A stretch of DNA of 64,000 bases from Bromus sterilis (GCA_950022295.1 OX465599.1:288073501-288137500); one strand, 5' to 3'. Positions 44,946-57,978 are shown, counted from the first letter of the stretch. Program-made: numbers and translations. The notes: generated by a model from the sequence alone, not told the origin.

Positions 44946-45272
44946 TCAAGTTGTATCAATTGAACCATCATCAAGATCATCAAGAAGCTCTTCAATAGTA
45001 CAACCACTCTTAAGAGGTCTTTCAAATAAAGGCCTAATAAAGATACTTCTAGGAATAAAAGCAAAAGGCGGAAGATCAATTGGAGTCTCATTTATTCTAT
45101 TAAAGATGGGTATCTCTTCCAAAGTCTTCACAGTTTCAACCCCTTTGGCAATAGTAGATTATTTTTTAGACGAGGAGCCTTTGGAACGTAAATGAACCTA
45201 GGTTCCTTATTTGCTGGAGTTTCCACCTTTTTGGTTTTGATTGAGTAAAAAGTAGTTCCTAGAGTGTCAATG
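44946..45272 (-). pseudogene. Short ORF of the non-autonomous element, second copy, truncated
   Basis: The last 60 residues (ending DDLDDGSIDTT) match the ORF at 39846-40253 with one or two changes. A one-base difference near 45165 shifts the frame, and at 45272 the sequence jumps into the LTR interior. The N-terminus, the primer site and about 100 bases of LTR end are deleted. Confidence 0.7.
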
Positions 45273-46842
45273 AGTATCGAACCAGTAGGACTCCAAGATC
45301 GACAAGTAGGTGGTTCGGCAAGTGATGCACCGTTGATAATCACTTGCTTCTCCTGGACCTGCACACACAACAGATAGCTTTTCTCCCAACGAGTACAGAG
45401 GAGTTGTCAATTCCTCCGGCCTTGTTGTTTACAAAGGATAAAACACACGGGATAATAATGATAGTGATAGCAACGGAAAAGTAAATAATGCAGTAAATTG
45501 ATAGCGGGTGTAAACAGTATTTGAAATATGGACCGGGGTCCTATGATGTTCACTAGTGATCTCTCTCTCCCAAAAGACGATAAAATAGCCATGCGAGGTA
45601 AACAAATTACAGCTGGGCAATTGACAGGATTATGTGCGCAAACCAATTCTAATTATGCTATAAAGAAAGGAAGAGGCTCAAAAGCATGGGCGGTACGCCA
45701 AGACAAGTAGACCGAAATCCATCTGCATCTACCTACTAATCATCCACCTTGAGATATCTATCTAGAACATCTCGCTGGTATTAAGTTGCGAATCCCACCC
45801 AAAGTGTAAACTCAAAGCAACGGACAACTGCATTAAAGAACTTTACGTACAGTAAACAATCCTTGCACCCGCAAGTACAAGCATCGTTGTTTTCCCCCTT
45901 GTGGCAACAACACATCCCCTAGACTCATGTTTCTGTCACTCAAGCTAGTCATCAGGGGGCTTGAACCCACAATCATGCATAACGCTCCCTCTTGGAGTCA
46001 CTACCTACTACTTGGCCAAAGCAATAAACAACAACGGAGAACATGCAAGAATTACTCTAGAACATAAATATAAAAGAGGATAATCAAATATATTACTCAA
46101 ACACAATCTGAACATAATCTCATAATCCATCGGATCCCAGCAAACTTAGCATAGCAACAACAGAAATATTACATATGTGCCTCGATCATGTAGGGCAGCT
46201 CACGAGGTCTAATCCATGAAGAACAAAGAGGGGAGGAGAACATCACATAGCTACTGATCATAGACCCATGGTCCAAGGTGGACTACTCACGATTCATCCG
46301 GGAAGCATCCATGGTGGTGGAGAAGCTCCCGGAGGTGGTTCCTCCCTCCGGCAGGGTGCCGGGAAGAGGTCTCCTGGTGCTCCCGATCTTGGAAGCGTGG
46401 CGGCGGCGGAACAGAGGAGAGATCGCGAAAAAGGGTTCCCGTCATGGGGGTTTCACGTCACGAGGAGTAAATAGGCAAAGGGGGGCAGCCAGGGGGGCCA
46501 CCAGGGGTCCAGGCGGCCCCCTGGCGCGACCCCACCCTAGGGCGCGCCGGGAGGGCGCCTGGGGACCTGGTGGGTCCCCCTCTGCCCCCCTCGGTGATTC
46601 ATGAAGCTTCTTCTGCGCTGATTTTTTATTGGATTTTTCCCGAATTTTTGGAGCACTTTTAATATGGGGGAAACCTGAAATAGAAAAACAGCAGAAAACA
46701 GGAACTGGCACTGGGGTGCACTGAGTTAATAGGTTAGTCCAAATATGATCAAAAGTGTATGGAAGTTCATCAATATCATAGAAATATCACACAAAAGAGG
46801 CATGGAGCAAGCAGAAATTATAGATACGTTTTGGACGTATCA
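45273..46842 (-). repeat. 5' LTR lacking its 3' end (1570 bp)
   Basis: It runs from GAGTATCGAACCAGTAGG to GGACGTATCA and aligns with 40444-42018 with few differences by eye. The deletion at 45272 removed its junction with the primer site. The flank beyond 46842 is Sirevirus LTR. Confidence 0.88.
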
Positions 46843-47552
46843 GCAGCCAACCCACAAATGGGGCTGGGGGCGGCTATTTATAGCCGGAGAGCAACCCCAG
46901 GTGAAAGGACATAAAAGCCCATGCATGAAATTACTTCCATGCCCACCCTTCGGACCGTTGGCTGGATCGGTACCAGCACACTCCACGTGACACGTGGCAC
47001 GGTTGAAACACTCACTCTCTTTCTTCAGGTGAACTGCACTGGCAGTTTCCTGACTCCTCAACCGAAGATAAATTCCTCAGTGTCCTGAAGAACATCGTCT
47101 CAGACACCCGAGGAATTGAAATTCTACTGCAGGAGATTTCTCTGGGTTTTCTTCAGGATTTCTAATTGAGCACTTCCTCAGAAATACAGAACTCATTTTC
47201 CTCAACCCCTCCAACAGTGCGATGTTTTCCTACGACTCAAGAAGTATAAAAAGTCTTAGCGAAGACTACACTTCAACTTTGTCTTCAGCGCGAACGTCTT
47301 CAGGATCTTGTAGTGCTTCAGCTTCAGCCGAACGCTTCAGGATCCTGATTCCTCAGGATTTCGCACAACTTCAGTCTTCAGAAAACACACCGATTTCTTC
47401 CATGTTCCTCAACATTTTGGGGGGTCGACAACGGTGGTTAACCCCATCCTCAGGGACTGTTTTCCTGTGTATACGCACAAACACATCAGTCCCTTAACCG
47501 TTTTGTCATCAAATACTCCAAAAGCTCAAAGGGGGCACTAGATGCACTTACA
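46843..47552 (-). repeat. Sirevirus 3' LTR fragment (710 bp)
   Basis: The minus-strand start is TGTAAGTGCATCTAGTGCCC, preceded by a purine tract, the typical border of SIRE/Maximus-type Copia elements. The left part is cut by the Athila LTR at 46842. Confidence 0.8.
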
Positions 47553-47566
47553 ATCTCCCCCTTTTT
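47553..47566 (-). promoter_or_regulatory. Sirevirus polypurine tract
   Basis: Minus-strand reading AAAAAGGGGGAGAT lies directly before the LTR start. Confidence 0.8.
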
Positions 47567-48048
47567 GGCGATTTGATGACAATCAGGTTAAAGCTTCAAC
47601 GGGATGAAATAAGTAACTTTGAGGAATTAAAAACTTTGAAGAAAACAATTCATCGTTTTCAGATATAGAGATGCTCCCCCTGAGGATATGCATGTTTTGA
47701 AGACTTGGTAGTATATTTTTGAAAAACATGAGGAGCTCCCCCTATATCCAGGATTATTTGAACCAGTGCAACATATGAAGTAACTGAGAAGTCAATAATA
47801 GCAACTAGTATAGTGGTTGCAGTATCATGAGTAATAGACAAACTTGAAGAATATCATGAGCTAACTTAAAAGTATCAAAAACCACACAAAATATCAGTAT
47901 AAAACTCGGTACCAATGATCTGAAGAACGAGAGTTGTACTTGAGGAACCCCATGAAAACCCGTTTGAAGACTACTACTAAATTTCTCCCCCTTTGTCATT
48001 AAACGAACAAAAAGGAGAGACTATAGCTAACGTCCCAAAAGTAGTGCC
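47567..48048 (-). other. Sirevirus 3' untranslated region
   Basis: This AT-rich sequence between the envelope-position ORF and the polypurine tract shows no reading frame of interest. Confidence 0.6.
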
Positions 48049-48617
48049 TCAGGGCTGAGCATCAGGTCGAAGGCATGCCGTTGCAGTGTGAGGACAAGAC
48101 GCAGTGTCTTCAACTTCTTCAGGGAATAATTCTTGCGTTGAAGAAAAGGAGTCCATCGCCAGAGGTGGGTTCTTGCTCTTGGTGAATTGACGAGGAGGCC
48201 GAATCTCAGGAAGTTGAGGTTGTCTGAGGCCAAGCTTGGCGAGATCTTCAGGAGTAACGACTTCAGTAAAAAGAGCATCAAGTCGCTGATATGTATGATG
48301 AGCATACTGATGAACTTTCTTCTGAGTTGTATGCATCTGCGCGATATAGCTGAGAATGTCTCCGATCTGTCGCTTCTTCCAGTCATGATTACGGTCCACT
48401 TTCTGATGCAGACTTATGAGGAGCTCACGATCGGTCATTAGGCGAGCTTGAGTGGTTTCCTCAGTGGAGCCATGGGTGCGTTCCTCATGAGTGGTGCGAG
48501 ACTGAGGCTGGCGAATATTTCCACCAAGCAAATCCTAAGGAAGTACTTCTTCATAGAAGGGCGCTTTGCCCTTGGCATTAGAGTCAAGGGTGTGTTGAAG
48601 CACTTCAACTGGAGGAA
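48049..48617 (-). pseudogene. Sirevirus envelope-position ORF, C-terminal part
   Basis: It continues the ORF at 50080-51426 after the solo LTR. A TAG about 25 codons after the rejoining point breaks it. The remaining 160 residues contain a helical, Gln/His-rich stretch (MTDRELLISLHQKVDRNHDW...) and end at 48049. No membrane segment is visible. It is non-functional because of the nonsense codon and the insertion. Confidence 0.7.
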
Positions 48618-50074
48618 TGATACGTCCCAAACGTATCTATAATTTCTGCTTGCTCCATGCATGTTTTGTGTGACTTTTCCATGTTTTGCTTGAACTTTCA
48701 TACACTTTTGATCATATTTGGACTAATCTATTAACCCAGTGCACCCAGCTGCCAGTTGCTATTTTCTGCCGTTTTTGTATTTCAGGTTTTCCGGCCATTA
48801 AAAGTGCTCCAAAAAATCCGGAAAAATCAGATAAAAAATCAGCGACCCGAATGCTTCCGGAATCACCAAGGAAGGATGGGAGGGCCACCACAGGGACTCC
48901 AGAAGGGTCCCTGGCGCGGCCCCACCCTAGGCCGCGCCGGGCACCCTCCTGCCTGCCCCGTGGACCCCTGGTGCCCCCCTTTGGCCCTATTTTTACCCCC
49001 ACGGAGGAAACCCTGATTCCGGACCCCTTTTCTCCAGAAGCAATTCCTATCTCCGCCGCCATCGCCATCAAGTTTCGGGGGGACATAATTCCTGTGCCGG
49101 CACCCTGCAGGGACGGGGAAGTGCCCCCGGATTCATCTCCATCGACGTTGCTTCCTCCCTCCATGAAGCGGGAGTAGTTCTCCCTCGGGGTTGAGGTTTC
49201 TACCAGTAGCTATGTGTTCTTCTTTCTCTCCCATGATGTGATCTTCGTTGTGATCATATGCTATGTTAATCTAGGGTGATCCCATGATATTTCCCCTTCC
49301 TCTATGTATTAGATTGATGTACTCACTTGATCTTATCTAGTATAATCCCCGAGACCATGGTGACAGCGGTCTATTGGACATGGGTTAGAAGAATATTTTC
49401 ATGAGTGATTTCCTCTTTTGTGTGTTGATTGAAGATTGAGAGTCTCTTGGTGCTTGTCTTTGATTATCCTTGAGATATGTTGTGGTGATTGTGGTACTCT
49501 CTTTGGATGTCCGCGGTGACATTGGGAAATCCATAGATTGAGAACTACGAACTTTGAGGTGTGCTTTTATAGCCCTACATAATTCTCATCCTCTCTTGAC
49601 CACAAAGGAATGACCTCCGAGTGCGTCTCCATTGCATGTTTTATGGGAAATATCATGTGATTAGACTATGTTAATGTTGTTGAGAGTTGCCACTAGTGAA
49701 AGTATGAAGCCTAGGCCTTGTTTCCACCATTGTTACACCGTTTGTGCTCACTTTTGTCACATGTTTGTTTGTTGCAATTTTTATTACAGATTTATATTAC
49801 CTTGCTTTGCCACACCTATCACTCGTATCTTACCATCTCTTCGCCGAACTACTGCACCTATACAACTCCTAGTTGTATTAGGTGTGTTGGGGACACAAGA
49901 GAATTCTTGTATCTTAATTGCAGGGTTGCTTGAGTGAGACCATCTTCAACCTCTACTTCCCTGAGTTCGATAAACCTTAGGTCATCCACTTGAGGGAAAT
50001 TGCTGCTGTCCTACAAACCTTTGCGCTTGGAGGCCCAACATAGTCTACAAGAATAGAAGCGTGCGTAGACATCA
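48618..50074 (+). mobile_element. Solo LTR (1457 bp) with perfect TSD
   Basis: The ends are TGATACGTCCC...GTAGACATCA. The duplication AGGAA is at 48613-48617 and 50075-50079. It is the same family as the minus-strand solo LTR at 10072-11634. It has no internal region. It splits the Sirevirus envelope-position ORF. Confidence 0.94.
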
Positions 50075-50079
50075 AGGAA

Positions 50080-51426
50080 CATACGTGAGATGATTAGCCT
50101 GATCAGGCTTGAAGTTGATGCCAGTCTTGGTGCAGATGAGCTTCATGATCCATGGAGCGTATGGCTTCAGGATATGAGGATTCTGAGCAGCATCCACCAA
50201 AGTCCAGAAGAAGAAGTCTGAGACATTAATGGGAGCGGACATGCAGAGGCTGTAAAGAATGTTCTTCATGATGCCCACAACTTCCTCAACAGTTGATTCA
50301 TATCCCTTGACGGGGCAGAAGGACTTGTACAAGATGCGGTACAGTGTGCTGGGAAGATACTGAAGATCAGAGACTAGGAACTTGGTCCGGGGCGGAGCTT
50401 CAGGGGCTTGCGGCTTCATCAGCATGTTCATCAGATCATTCCTGAGAAGTGGAACACCGTATGTGCTGGGGACTGAAGCGTCAGAGGGAGGTAGCTCAAG
50501 AATTGCAATGATCTCAGGTACAGAGGCAGTGTTGTGTTGATGCTGAGTCATCCAGTCAAGCACCCAAGTGTTGATGTCTTTGGGGTCCCCAGAGACATAC
50601 AGCGTGGCATAAAACTGAAGCACAAGTTCTTCGTTCCAATGGATGAACTCGGAGCAGAACTGAAGCAGCTTAGCATGATACAAGTCCTGCAGCACGTTGT
50701 TGAAGCAAGGGATGTCCTCCATATCCAGATGAGGAATGTGTTTATGAGGAAAAACCTTTTGTGCCATGTACATAACTGAGGCATAGTAGTTCTTTTTTGT
50801 AGCCTTCCAAAACCTCAGGAGCTTGCTGGGCGGAGGAGAATTGTAAGGATTTTGGATCCCTACCTGAAAGAAGCTCAGGGCATTGAAGAATGCATCAGTG
50901 TTGAAGTTGGGATGAGCATCAGCTTCAAGATTGCGATAGAATGGCTTCTTCCGCTTCGGGCATAGAGACAGAGCTGCGGCAGTCTCCTGACGAGCCGGGG
51001 AGGCTGAAGCAGAGGTAGGCGGTGCTTGAGGAGCATGGGCTTCAGCCGTAGTATCAGGGCCAGGTTTTGGTGATGTGGGTGGAGCTGATGGAGATGTAAC
51101 TTGAGGATCTGTAGTGCAGTCTGGTGCAGCTTCAGTGTCAGCATTAGTGTTGTGCTTGGCTTCAGTCTCAGCTGTAGGGGGAGCAGTCTCACGGTCAGCA
51201 TTGGGAGTTGCGGCCGTATCAGTGTCATCAGTAGCATTTGGAGGCGCACTGGTGGCTTCAGGTTCATCAGCATCAGAATCTGAGGACGAGGCACCAACAA
51301 AGTCTTCAGAGTGCTGAGAGGTATTAGGAAGCACCTCGGTCACAGTGGGGGAGTGAGGCTCGAGGGAAAAGATAGTATGAGTGGGGGAGTTTGCGAGCTC
51401 ATATTCCTCATCGATGACACAAGGGG
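50080..51426 (-). pseudogene. Sirevirus envelope-position ORF, N-terminal part
   Basis: About 450 residues are open. Residues 1-150 are low complexity, rich in Thr, Ala, Pro, Ser and Asp. From about residue 165 a globular region follows (FWKATKKNYYASVMYMAQK, IPCFNNVLQDLYHAKLLQF, WVLDWMTQHQ). Many Sireviruses carry an extra ORF between pol and the 3' LTR, called envelope-like by position. I see no clear signal peptide or transmembrane helix, so that function is not supported here. The frame appears to extend to 51472, but those first codons lie in the Copia LTR inserted at 51427. The true N-terminus and all of gag-pol are missing. Confidence 0.65.
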
Positions 51427-52955
51427 TGTTGGATATGTGCCCTAGAGGAAAATTAATAAAGATATTTGTCACATATCTGTTTGTTCATAGTACGTTATAT
51501 ATTGTGCTAGAACTGTATTAAGCGGAAACATTAATACACGTGTGATATATAACAACCTGGTCCCTAGTTAAACTCAGGCATACTAGCTCATTGGGCAATT
51601 GATGATCAAGGTTTCCTGATCATGAGAACATAATAGTCTATTGACAATGAGGTCATATCATTAGGAGAATGATGTGATGGACACACACCCACCTTAAACA
51701 TTGCAGTGTGATCAAGTCACATAAGTTCAGCATTGCGATGACTTAATAACATAGTGACCGAATCCTTAGACCATGATGATCATACATAATTGCTATCTAT
51801 TAGGATGCTTTGAGTGCATTAACCGTTACACTGAAACATGGTAACTGAAAAGGTGTATCTTGGGTATTCCGAAGTAGATATGTTGAGGAGTATGAAATAG
51901 ATCAGAGCGGGATTTGTCAATCTGAGTGACGGATAGGTACTCTGGGCCCACTCGGTGGTGTTGCATCAATAGCTTGCAAGCAAGTGACTAGGTCACAAGA
52001 GATGTAATATTCATAGACGAGTAAACATGTTATGTCGGAGACAAGGAAGAACTAGGTATTGGATACCGAGGATCATACCTTGGAAAAACATAGTACCAAA
52101 GCACAAAGGGATCAAGTCATATTGTTAACGGTTCAACAGCGATGAAGTTTATTTGATGGAAGCGTAGGGGCACATCAAGGATTGTAACCAGATCCCACAT
52201 GATGGTCATTGGTCAGAGAGTGTCTCGATCATGTCTACTGTTTGTCGGACCGTAGGGTGTCACAATTAAGGGCAATCGATGCATTAAGGATTGATTCGGG
52301 ATCATCGATGAAAAGAGAGAAAACACCGGAAATGTACCGGGAGGTGCCAGAAGCTGTTCCGGATATTTTCAAATGTTCAAAATAATATATATCAATGTTT
52401 AAATATGTTTTATTATTTAATTGACAGAATTAAATATTAAAAATGATTTAAATAATTAATTAAAAAGGTGAAAAGGTATTTGGGCCTTAAAAGGCCCATG
52501 AGGGGAAGGGGGAGCCTCCCCCTTGGGCTTGGCGCCAAGGGAGGGGCCCATCCCCCCTCCTAGCCGCACCACTCCCCCCCCCTTGGAGTTTGCACCTAGT
52601 TGGGGGTTTAACCATCATCCGGACACCGTCGCGCTGCCGGAATCGGGATCCAGATCAATCTTCTTTCCGCTGCTCTTCTGGTTCGGAGCCCGGAGGGACG
52701 TCGGTTGCACCGTACGTGTGTAATCCTGTGAGGCACTACACGTGTGGTGATACTTCATCGTCGGAGGTTCTTCAACACGACAGGGAGGTCGTAGGATCAG
52801 AGTCTACGCCAACCACGTTCGAGGAACGTTTCCCTCTTTCGGTCTTCAAAGGTATGAACACCGATTTCTTCCGTTACATACATCAGCATAGCATAGATTT
52901 TGGGTTCGGGACTCGTAGGTAGGAAATTTTTTGTTTTCTACGCCGATCCCCAACA
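51427..52955 (+). repeat. 5' LTR of the Copia element (1529 bp)
   Basis: It starts TGTTGGATATGTGCCCTAGA and ends GATCCCCAACA. An AT-rich block lies at 52380-52470 and a GC-rich block at 52500-52580. Confidence 0.92.
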
Positions 52956-52956
52956 G

Positions 52957-52968
52957 TGGTATCAGAGC
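52957..52968 (+). promoter_or_regulatory. Primer-binding site (initiator Met tRNA type)
   Basis: TGGTATCAGAGC follows the LTR end by one base and is the standard Copia site. Confidence 0.95.
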
Positions 52969-53910
52969 AAGGCTATGCGTATATGTATTGTACGGGTAGA
53001 ACACATCTAGGACGTGGGCATCAATTCTCCAATTGTTACCCGCCCACGTGTACTCGTTTAGCGTTGCGGCAATGTCCTGATGAAGCGGCCCCGACCGACC
53101 TTACGCGTTTACGCGAGACTGGTTCCACGCTTGACATATGGCTTGTACCATATAAGTGGCTGGGGGTGTCTGTCTCTCTAACATTAGAGACGCGAAGATG
53201 TTTGCAACGGAGGGCCCCGACAGGGGTGTAATAGAGACGATTGCAGGATTGGTGTTGTGGCTTGTTTTTGCAGGATAGAAAGCGGTTCTCTCTCGAAACC
53301 CCTTATCAGCCACGTAAAACTTTCAAAAGATAAAGTAGAAGGCGTTTTAACTTTAATTTGCATGTAAGGGGGGATCATAGCTTGTATGATTTACAGTTTT
53401 ACTTCCTGTCTTGCTAATATGCTAGATATGCGACGGTAGCATGATAGGATAATCTCTCTCAATACCTTGATTGTATTCTCCCTTAGTGGGCACCGCCTGG
53501 AAGGATCTCTTTATGATAGGCAGGCCGTGACGATTGGGTGTCATACATACATTAGCGATCGCATGATGTTGGGTTTGGGAAGCCTAGCATATGCAGATAT
53601 GGCCTTGCTGAACAGCCATACACTAAGGTTCGACTGACAGGCTTGACATATGTAGATATGAGCTTGGGATACGGATGACCGAAAGGTTAAGCATGAGTCA
53701 TATAACGGATATGATTGGCATGATGGCCTACCTAGGGAGATGTGTCGTCGGCCTTGTGATATTCGAGGACGATCATTCAAACTAGGATTATGTTAATCAC
53801 TTAGTAAATTTGGAGAGATGTTTAACTAAGTGGGAGTTTTAGAATTAATTAAAATTGAACTCCAATTATTAACAAAGTCTAAATATGTGTTTTGCAAATA
53901 ACCATTGTAG
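52969..53910 (+). other. Leader between PBS and gag
   Basis: There is no credible ORF. Long leaders are normal in BARE-like elements and hold packaging and dimerisation signals; I cannot locate these by eye. Confidence 0.6.
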
Positions 53911-56900
53911 ATGGCTGCACCTCTCCCCTCATTCAACTTAGGGTCATTCCTAGACAAAGACAAACTGAAAACCGATGGGTCAAACTTCACCAACTGGTTC
54001 CGCACTCTGAGGATTCTCCTCGTTCCCCTCATGATGGCATACGTACTAGAGGCCGCGTTAGGTGACGAACCACCACCAGACGCTAGTCAGGATGAGAAGA
54101 ATGTCTACCTCTCCAAGACGGATGATTACAACCTTGTCCAGAGTGGAATGCTTTACTCCATGGAGGCTGAGCTGCAGAAACGCTTTGAGAGGATGGGTGC
54201 ATATGAGATAATCACCGACCTCAAGGCCGTCTTTGCACCCAAAGCCAGGGCTGAACGTTATGAGGCTTCTGAAGCTTTCTTCTCAGCAAATATGGATGAG
54301 CATAGCAGTGTTAGTGAGCACGTGGTCAAGATGTCTGGCTACGTTCAACTCTTGAATGCTCTAGAATGTCAGATTCCAGATGAACTTGTTGTTGATAGGG
54401 TGCAGTCGCTGCCCCCTAGCTACAAAGGCTTTGTGTTGAACTACAACATGCAGGGGATGACTAAGACCCCTTCCGAGTTGTTCGCCATGCTGAAAACTGA
54501 TGAGGTTGAGATCAAGAAGGAGCATGATTTATTCATGGTCAACAAGACCGTTGAATTCAAGAAGTCTGGCAAGAAGGAGAAGGGAAAGAAGGGAAGCCCG
54601 AAGAAGGGTGACAAGCCAGTTGTCACTCCTCGTAAGGCACCCAAACCTGGAACCAAGCCCGACGTTGAGTGCTTCTACTGCAAGGGTGATGGTCACTGGA
54701 AACGCAACTGCCGCAAGTACCTAGAGGATAAGGAGGCTGGCAAGATTGTCAGAAGAGACAAAGGTATATTTGATATACACGTTATTGATCTTTTCTTAAC
54801 AAGCGCTGGGAAAAAATCCTGGATATTTGATACAGGATCTGTTGCTCATATTTCTAACTCCTCTCAGGGGCTACGAAATAGGCGACGCTTGATGAAAGAT
54901 GAAATGACAACGCGCGTGGGAAACGGTTGCCGGATTAAAGGGGTGGCGGTCGGCACGAAGAATCTTAGTCTCCCTTCGGGATTAGTTTTGATTTTGAATA
55001 AGTGCTAGTATGTACTCGCATTGAGTGTGAACATCGTTAGTGGTTCTTGCTTAAAGCGAGACCACTATTCTTTTAAGTCGGATACAATTGGTTGTGTGAT
55101 TTATAAGGATGATGTGTTTTATGTTCACGCACCGGAGAAAAATGGCTTATTCATTCTTAATCTCGATTGTGATATACTTCATATTGATAACGTAGAGGCC
55201 AAAAGATTAAAACCTAGTGGCGAAGAACACATGACGATGTGGCATTGTCGACTTGGTCATATTGGTGAAAAGCGCATGAAGAAGCTTCATGATGATGGAC
55301 TTCTGGAGTCATTGGATTTTCGATCCCTTGACACATGTGAACCATGCCTTATGGGCAAGATGACAAGGACTCCATTCAATGGAACAATGGAGCGTGCGGA
55401 AGACTTGTTAGGGATCATACATTCAGATGTATGTGGACCTATGAACGTCCCCACACGCAATGTTCTTCGTTACTTCGTGACCTTCACAGATGACTTAAGA
55501 AGATATGGGTATATCTACTTAATGAAAAATAAGTCTGAAACCTTTGAAAGGTTGAACGAATTTCAGAGTGAGGTCGAGAATCAACTCGGGAAGAAAATCA
55601 AGCACCTTCGATCCGATCGAGGAGGCGAGTATTTAAGTCACGAGTTTGGCAATCATCTTAAGACTTGTGGCATCGTACCACAACTTACGCCGGCAGGAAC
55701 ACCTCAGCATAACGGTGTTTCTGAGCGACGTAATCGATCTCTATTGGATAGCGTACGATCGATGATGTCTCATACCGACTTACCTGTGTCATTCTGGGGG
55801 TATGCATTAGAAACTGCCGCTTACATTCTTAACAGGGCATCGTCCAAATCCGTAAAGACAACACCATTTGAGGAATGGAATGGCAAGAAACCAAAGTTGT
55901 GTCACTTGAAGATTTGGGGTTGTGAGGCTTATGTTAGGAAACTTCAGCCTGACAAACTCGAATCAAAAGCGGATAAGTGCATCTTTGTGGGATATCCAAG
56001 GGAAACCGTTGGATACACCTTCTACAACCAGTCTGAGGGCAAAACGTTTGTCGCCAAGACTGGATGCTTTCTTGAGAAAGAGTTTCTTTCGAAAGAACTG
56101 TGTGGGAGGAAAATAGACCTCAACGAGATGATTGACCAATCACTCCAAGTGGATGAAATGGCAATGGAAGTTGTTCCGGAACCATCTTCCCTAGTGGGAG
56201 ATGAAGATAACGGTCATCATGATATTCATAACGATCGTGACATACATGATGATCATGATCAAGATGAAGAGGATCCTATTGTACCCCGCAGGTCATCAAG
56301 AGCCTGAGTAAAAACTCAGTTTTATGGGCAACTTGTCAATGCAGTCATGTTAAATGAACCTGACGAACCTGCGATCTACAAAGAAGCAATGGAGGGACCC
56401 GAGTCCGAGAAATGGCTGGAAGCCATGAAATACGAGATAGACTCCATGTATGCCAACAAAGTATGGACTTTGGTGGATATTCCCGAGGACCGAAAGGCCG
56501 TCGAGAATAAGTGGATATTCAAGAAAAAGACTGACGCAGACGGAAACGTATCTGTCTATAAAGCTCGACTTGTCGCAAAAGGTTTCCGACAAATTCAAGG
56601 AGTTGACTACGAATAGACTTTCTCTCCCGTAGCGATGCTAAAGTCTATCCGGATATTGCTAGCAATTGATGCCTATTACGATTATGAAATATGGCAGATG
56701 GATGTGAAAACCGCGTTCCTAAATGGCAACATTGAGGAAGAGTTGTATATGGTAAAACCGGTAGGTTTTATTGATCCTAAGGACACTTGTAAGGTATGCA
56801 AACTTCAACGGTCCATTTATGGGTTGAAGCAAGCATCTCGGAGCTGGAATCTTTGTTTTGATGAGGTGATCAAAGCTTTTGGATTTGTCCAAAATGAAGA

Positions 56901-57947
56901 AGAATTCTGTGTTTATAAGAAAGCGAGTGGGAGCTCTGTGGCATTCCTAGTACTATATGTGGATGACATATTATTGATAGGGAATGATGTGAAATTTCTA
57001 GAGGGGGTAAAGGAATATTTGAATGGACAATTTTCCATGAAGGACCTAGGTGAAGCTGCATACATATTAGGCATTAAAATCTATAGAGATAGATCAAGAC
57101 GCCTATTAGCACTGAGTGAGAGAACTTAACTTGAGAAGATATTGAAGAGGTTCAATATGGATAACGCCAAGAGAGGCCTCTTGCCCGTTATGAAAGGAAG
57201 TAAATTGAGTGTGACTCAATGCCCAGCAACAGCAAAAGAAAGGGAGGAAATGTCCTCAAAGCCCTATAGCTCAGCCATAGGTTCTATCATGTATGCTATG
57301 CTGTGTACTCGACCAGATGTGGCCCTGGAAGTTAGTCTGACTAATCGTTTCCAAAGTAATCCTGGAATGGATCATTGGATTGCAGTGAAGAACGTCCTTA
57401 AGTACTTACGAAGAACTAAGGATCTGTTTCTTGTCTATGGAGGATGAGAACAAGAGCTCGCCGTAACAGGTTACGTCGATGCCAGTCTTGGTACTGATCC
57501 CGATGACTCAAAATCCCAGACGGGATACATGTTTATGTTGAATGGTGGTGCGATTAGCTGGAGGACCGGCAAGCAGCAGTCGTCGCCCAATCTACGATGG
57601 AGTCGGAGTATATTGCCGCTTGCGAAGCATCAAATGAAGCGCATTGGCTGAAGAAGTTCGTCATAGAGCTTGGCGTATTCCCTAGTTGCACTGACCCTGT
57701 TAGCATTTATTGGGACAATACGGGTGCCATTGCTAACGCAAGGGAGCCAAGGACTCACTCTACAACCAAGCATATTCTCCGGCGTTTCTATGTGACACGG
57801 GACTACGTCAAGGATGGTCATACTAGGATTTGAAAAATACATACGGATCTGAATCCGTCAGACCCAATGACTAAACCTCTTCCACAAGCCAAGTTTGAAC
57901 AACACCGAGAGACTATTAGTGTTAGATACATACCTGATGTAAACTAG
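53911..57947 (+). pseudogene. gag-pol: Copia gag-pol, broken by six stops and a frameshift
   Basis: It opens MAAPLPSFNLGSF. Gag has the Copia capsid-type region (FTNWFRTLRILL, residues about 25-230) and a canonical zinc knuckle CFYCKGDGHWKRNC (54671-54712). Protease shows DTG at 54829. Integrase covers about 55240-55900 with HCRLGH, a Cys pair (CEPC) and the acidic triad in HSDVCG, FTDD/SDRGGEY and NGVSER. RT has YVDD at 56956-56967. RNase H follows. In-frame stops lie at 55006 (TAG), 56305 (TGA), 56614 (TAG), 57127 (TAA), 57445 (TGA) and, after a small deletion near 57585 that shifts the frame, 57831 (TGA). The reading ends at 57947. No functional product is possible. Confidence 0.93.
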
Positions 57948-57961
57948 TGTAATTTGTACTC

Positions 57962-57978
57962 TAGTGCAAGTGGGAGAC
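57962..57978 (+). promoter_or_regulatory. Polypurine tract of the Copia element
   Basis: GCAAGTGGGAGAC precedes the 3' LTR start TGTTGG. This is the usual form in BARE-like elements. Confidence 0.8.

Noticed and set aside
48712..49177. Opposed 150-163 aa frames in the solo LTR
   Set aside because: They fall in the GC-rich middle of an LTR with matching frames in sister LTRs and no domain.
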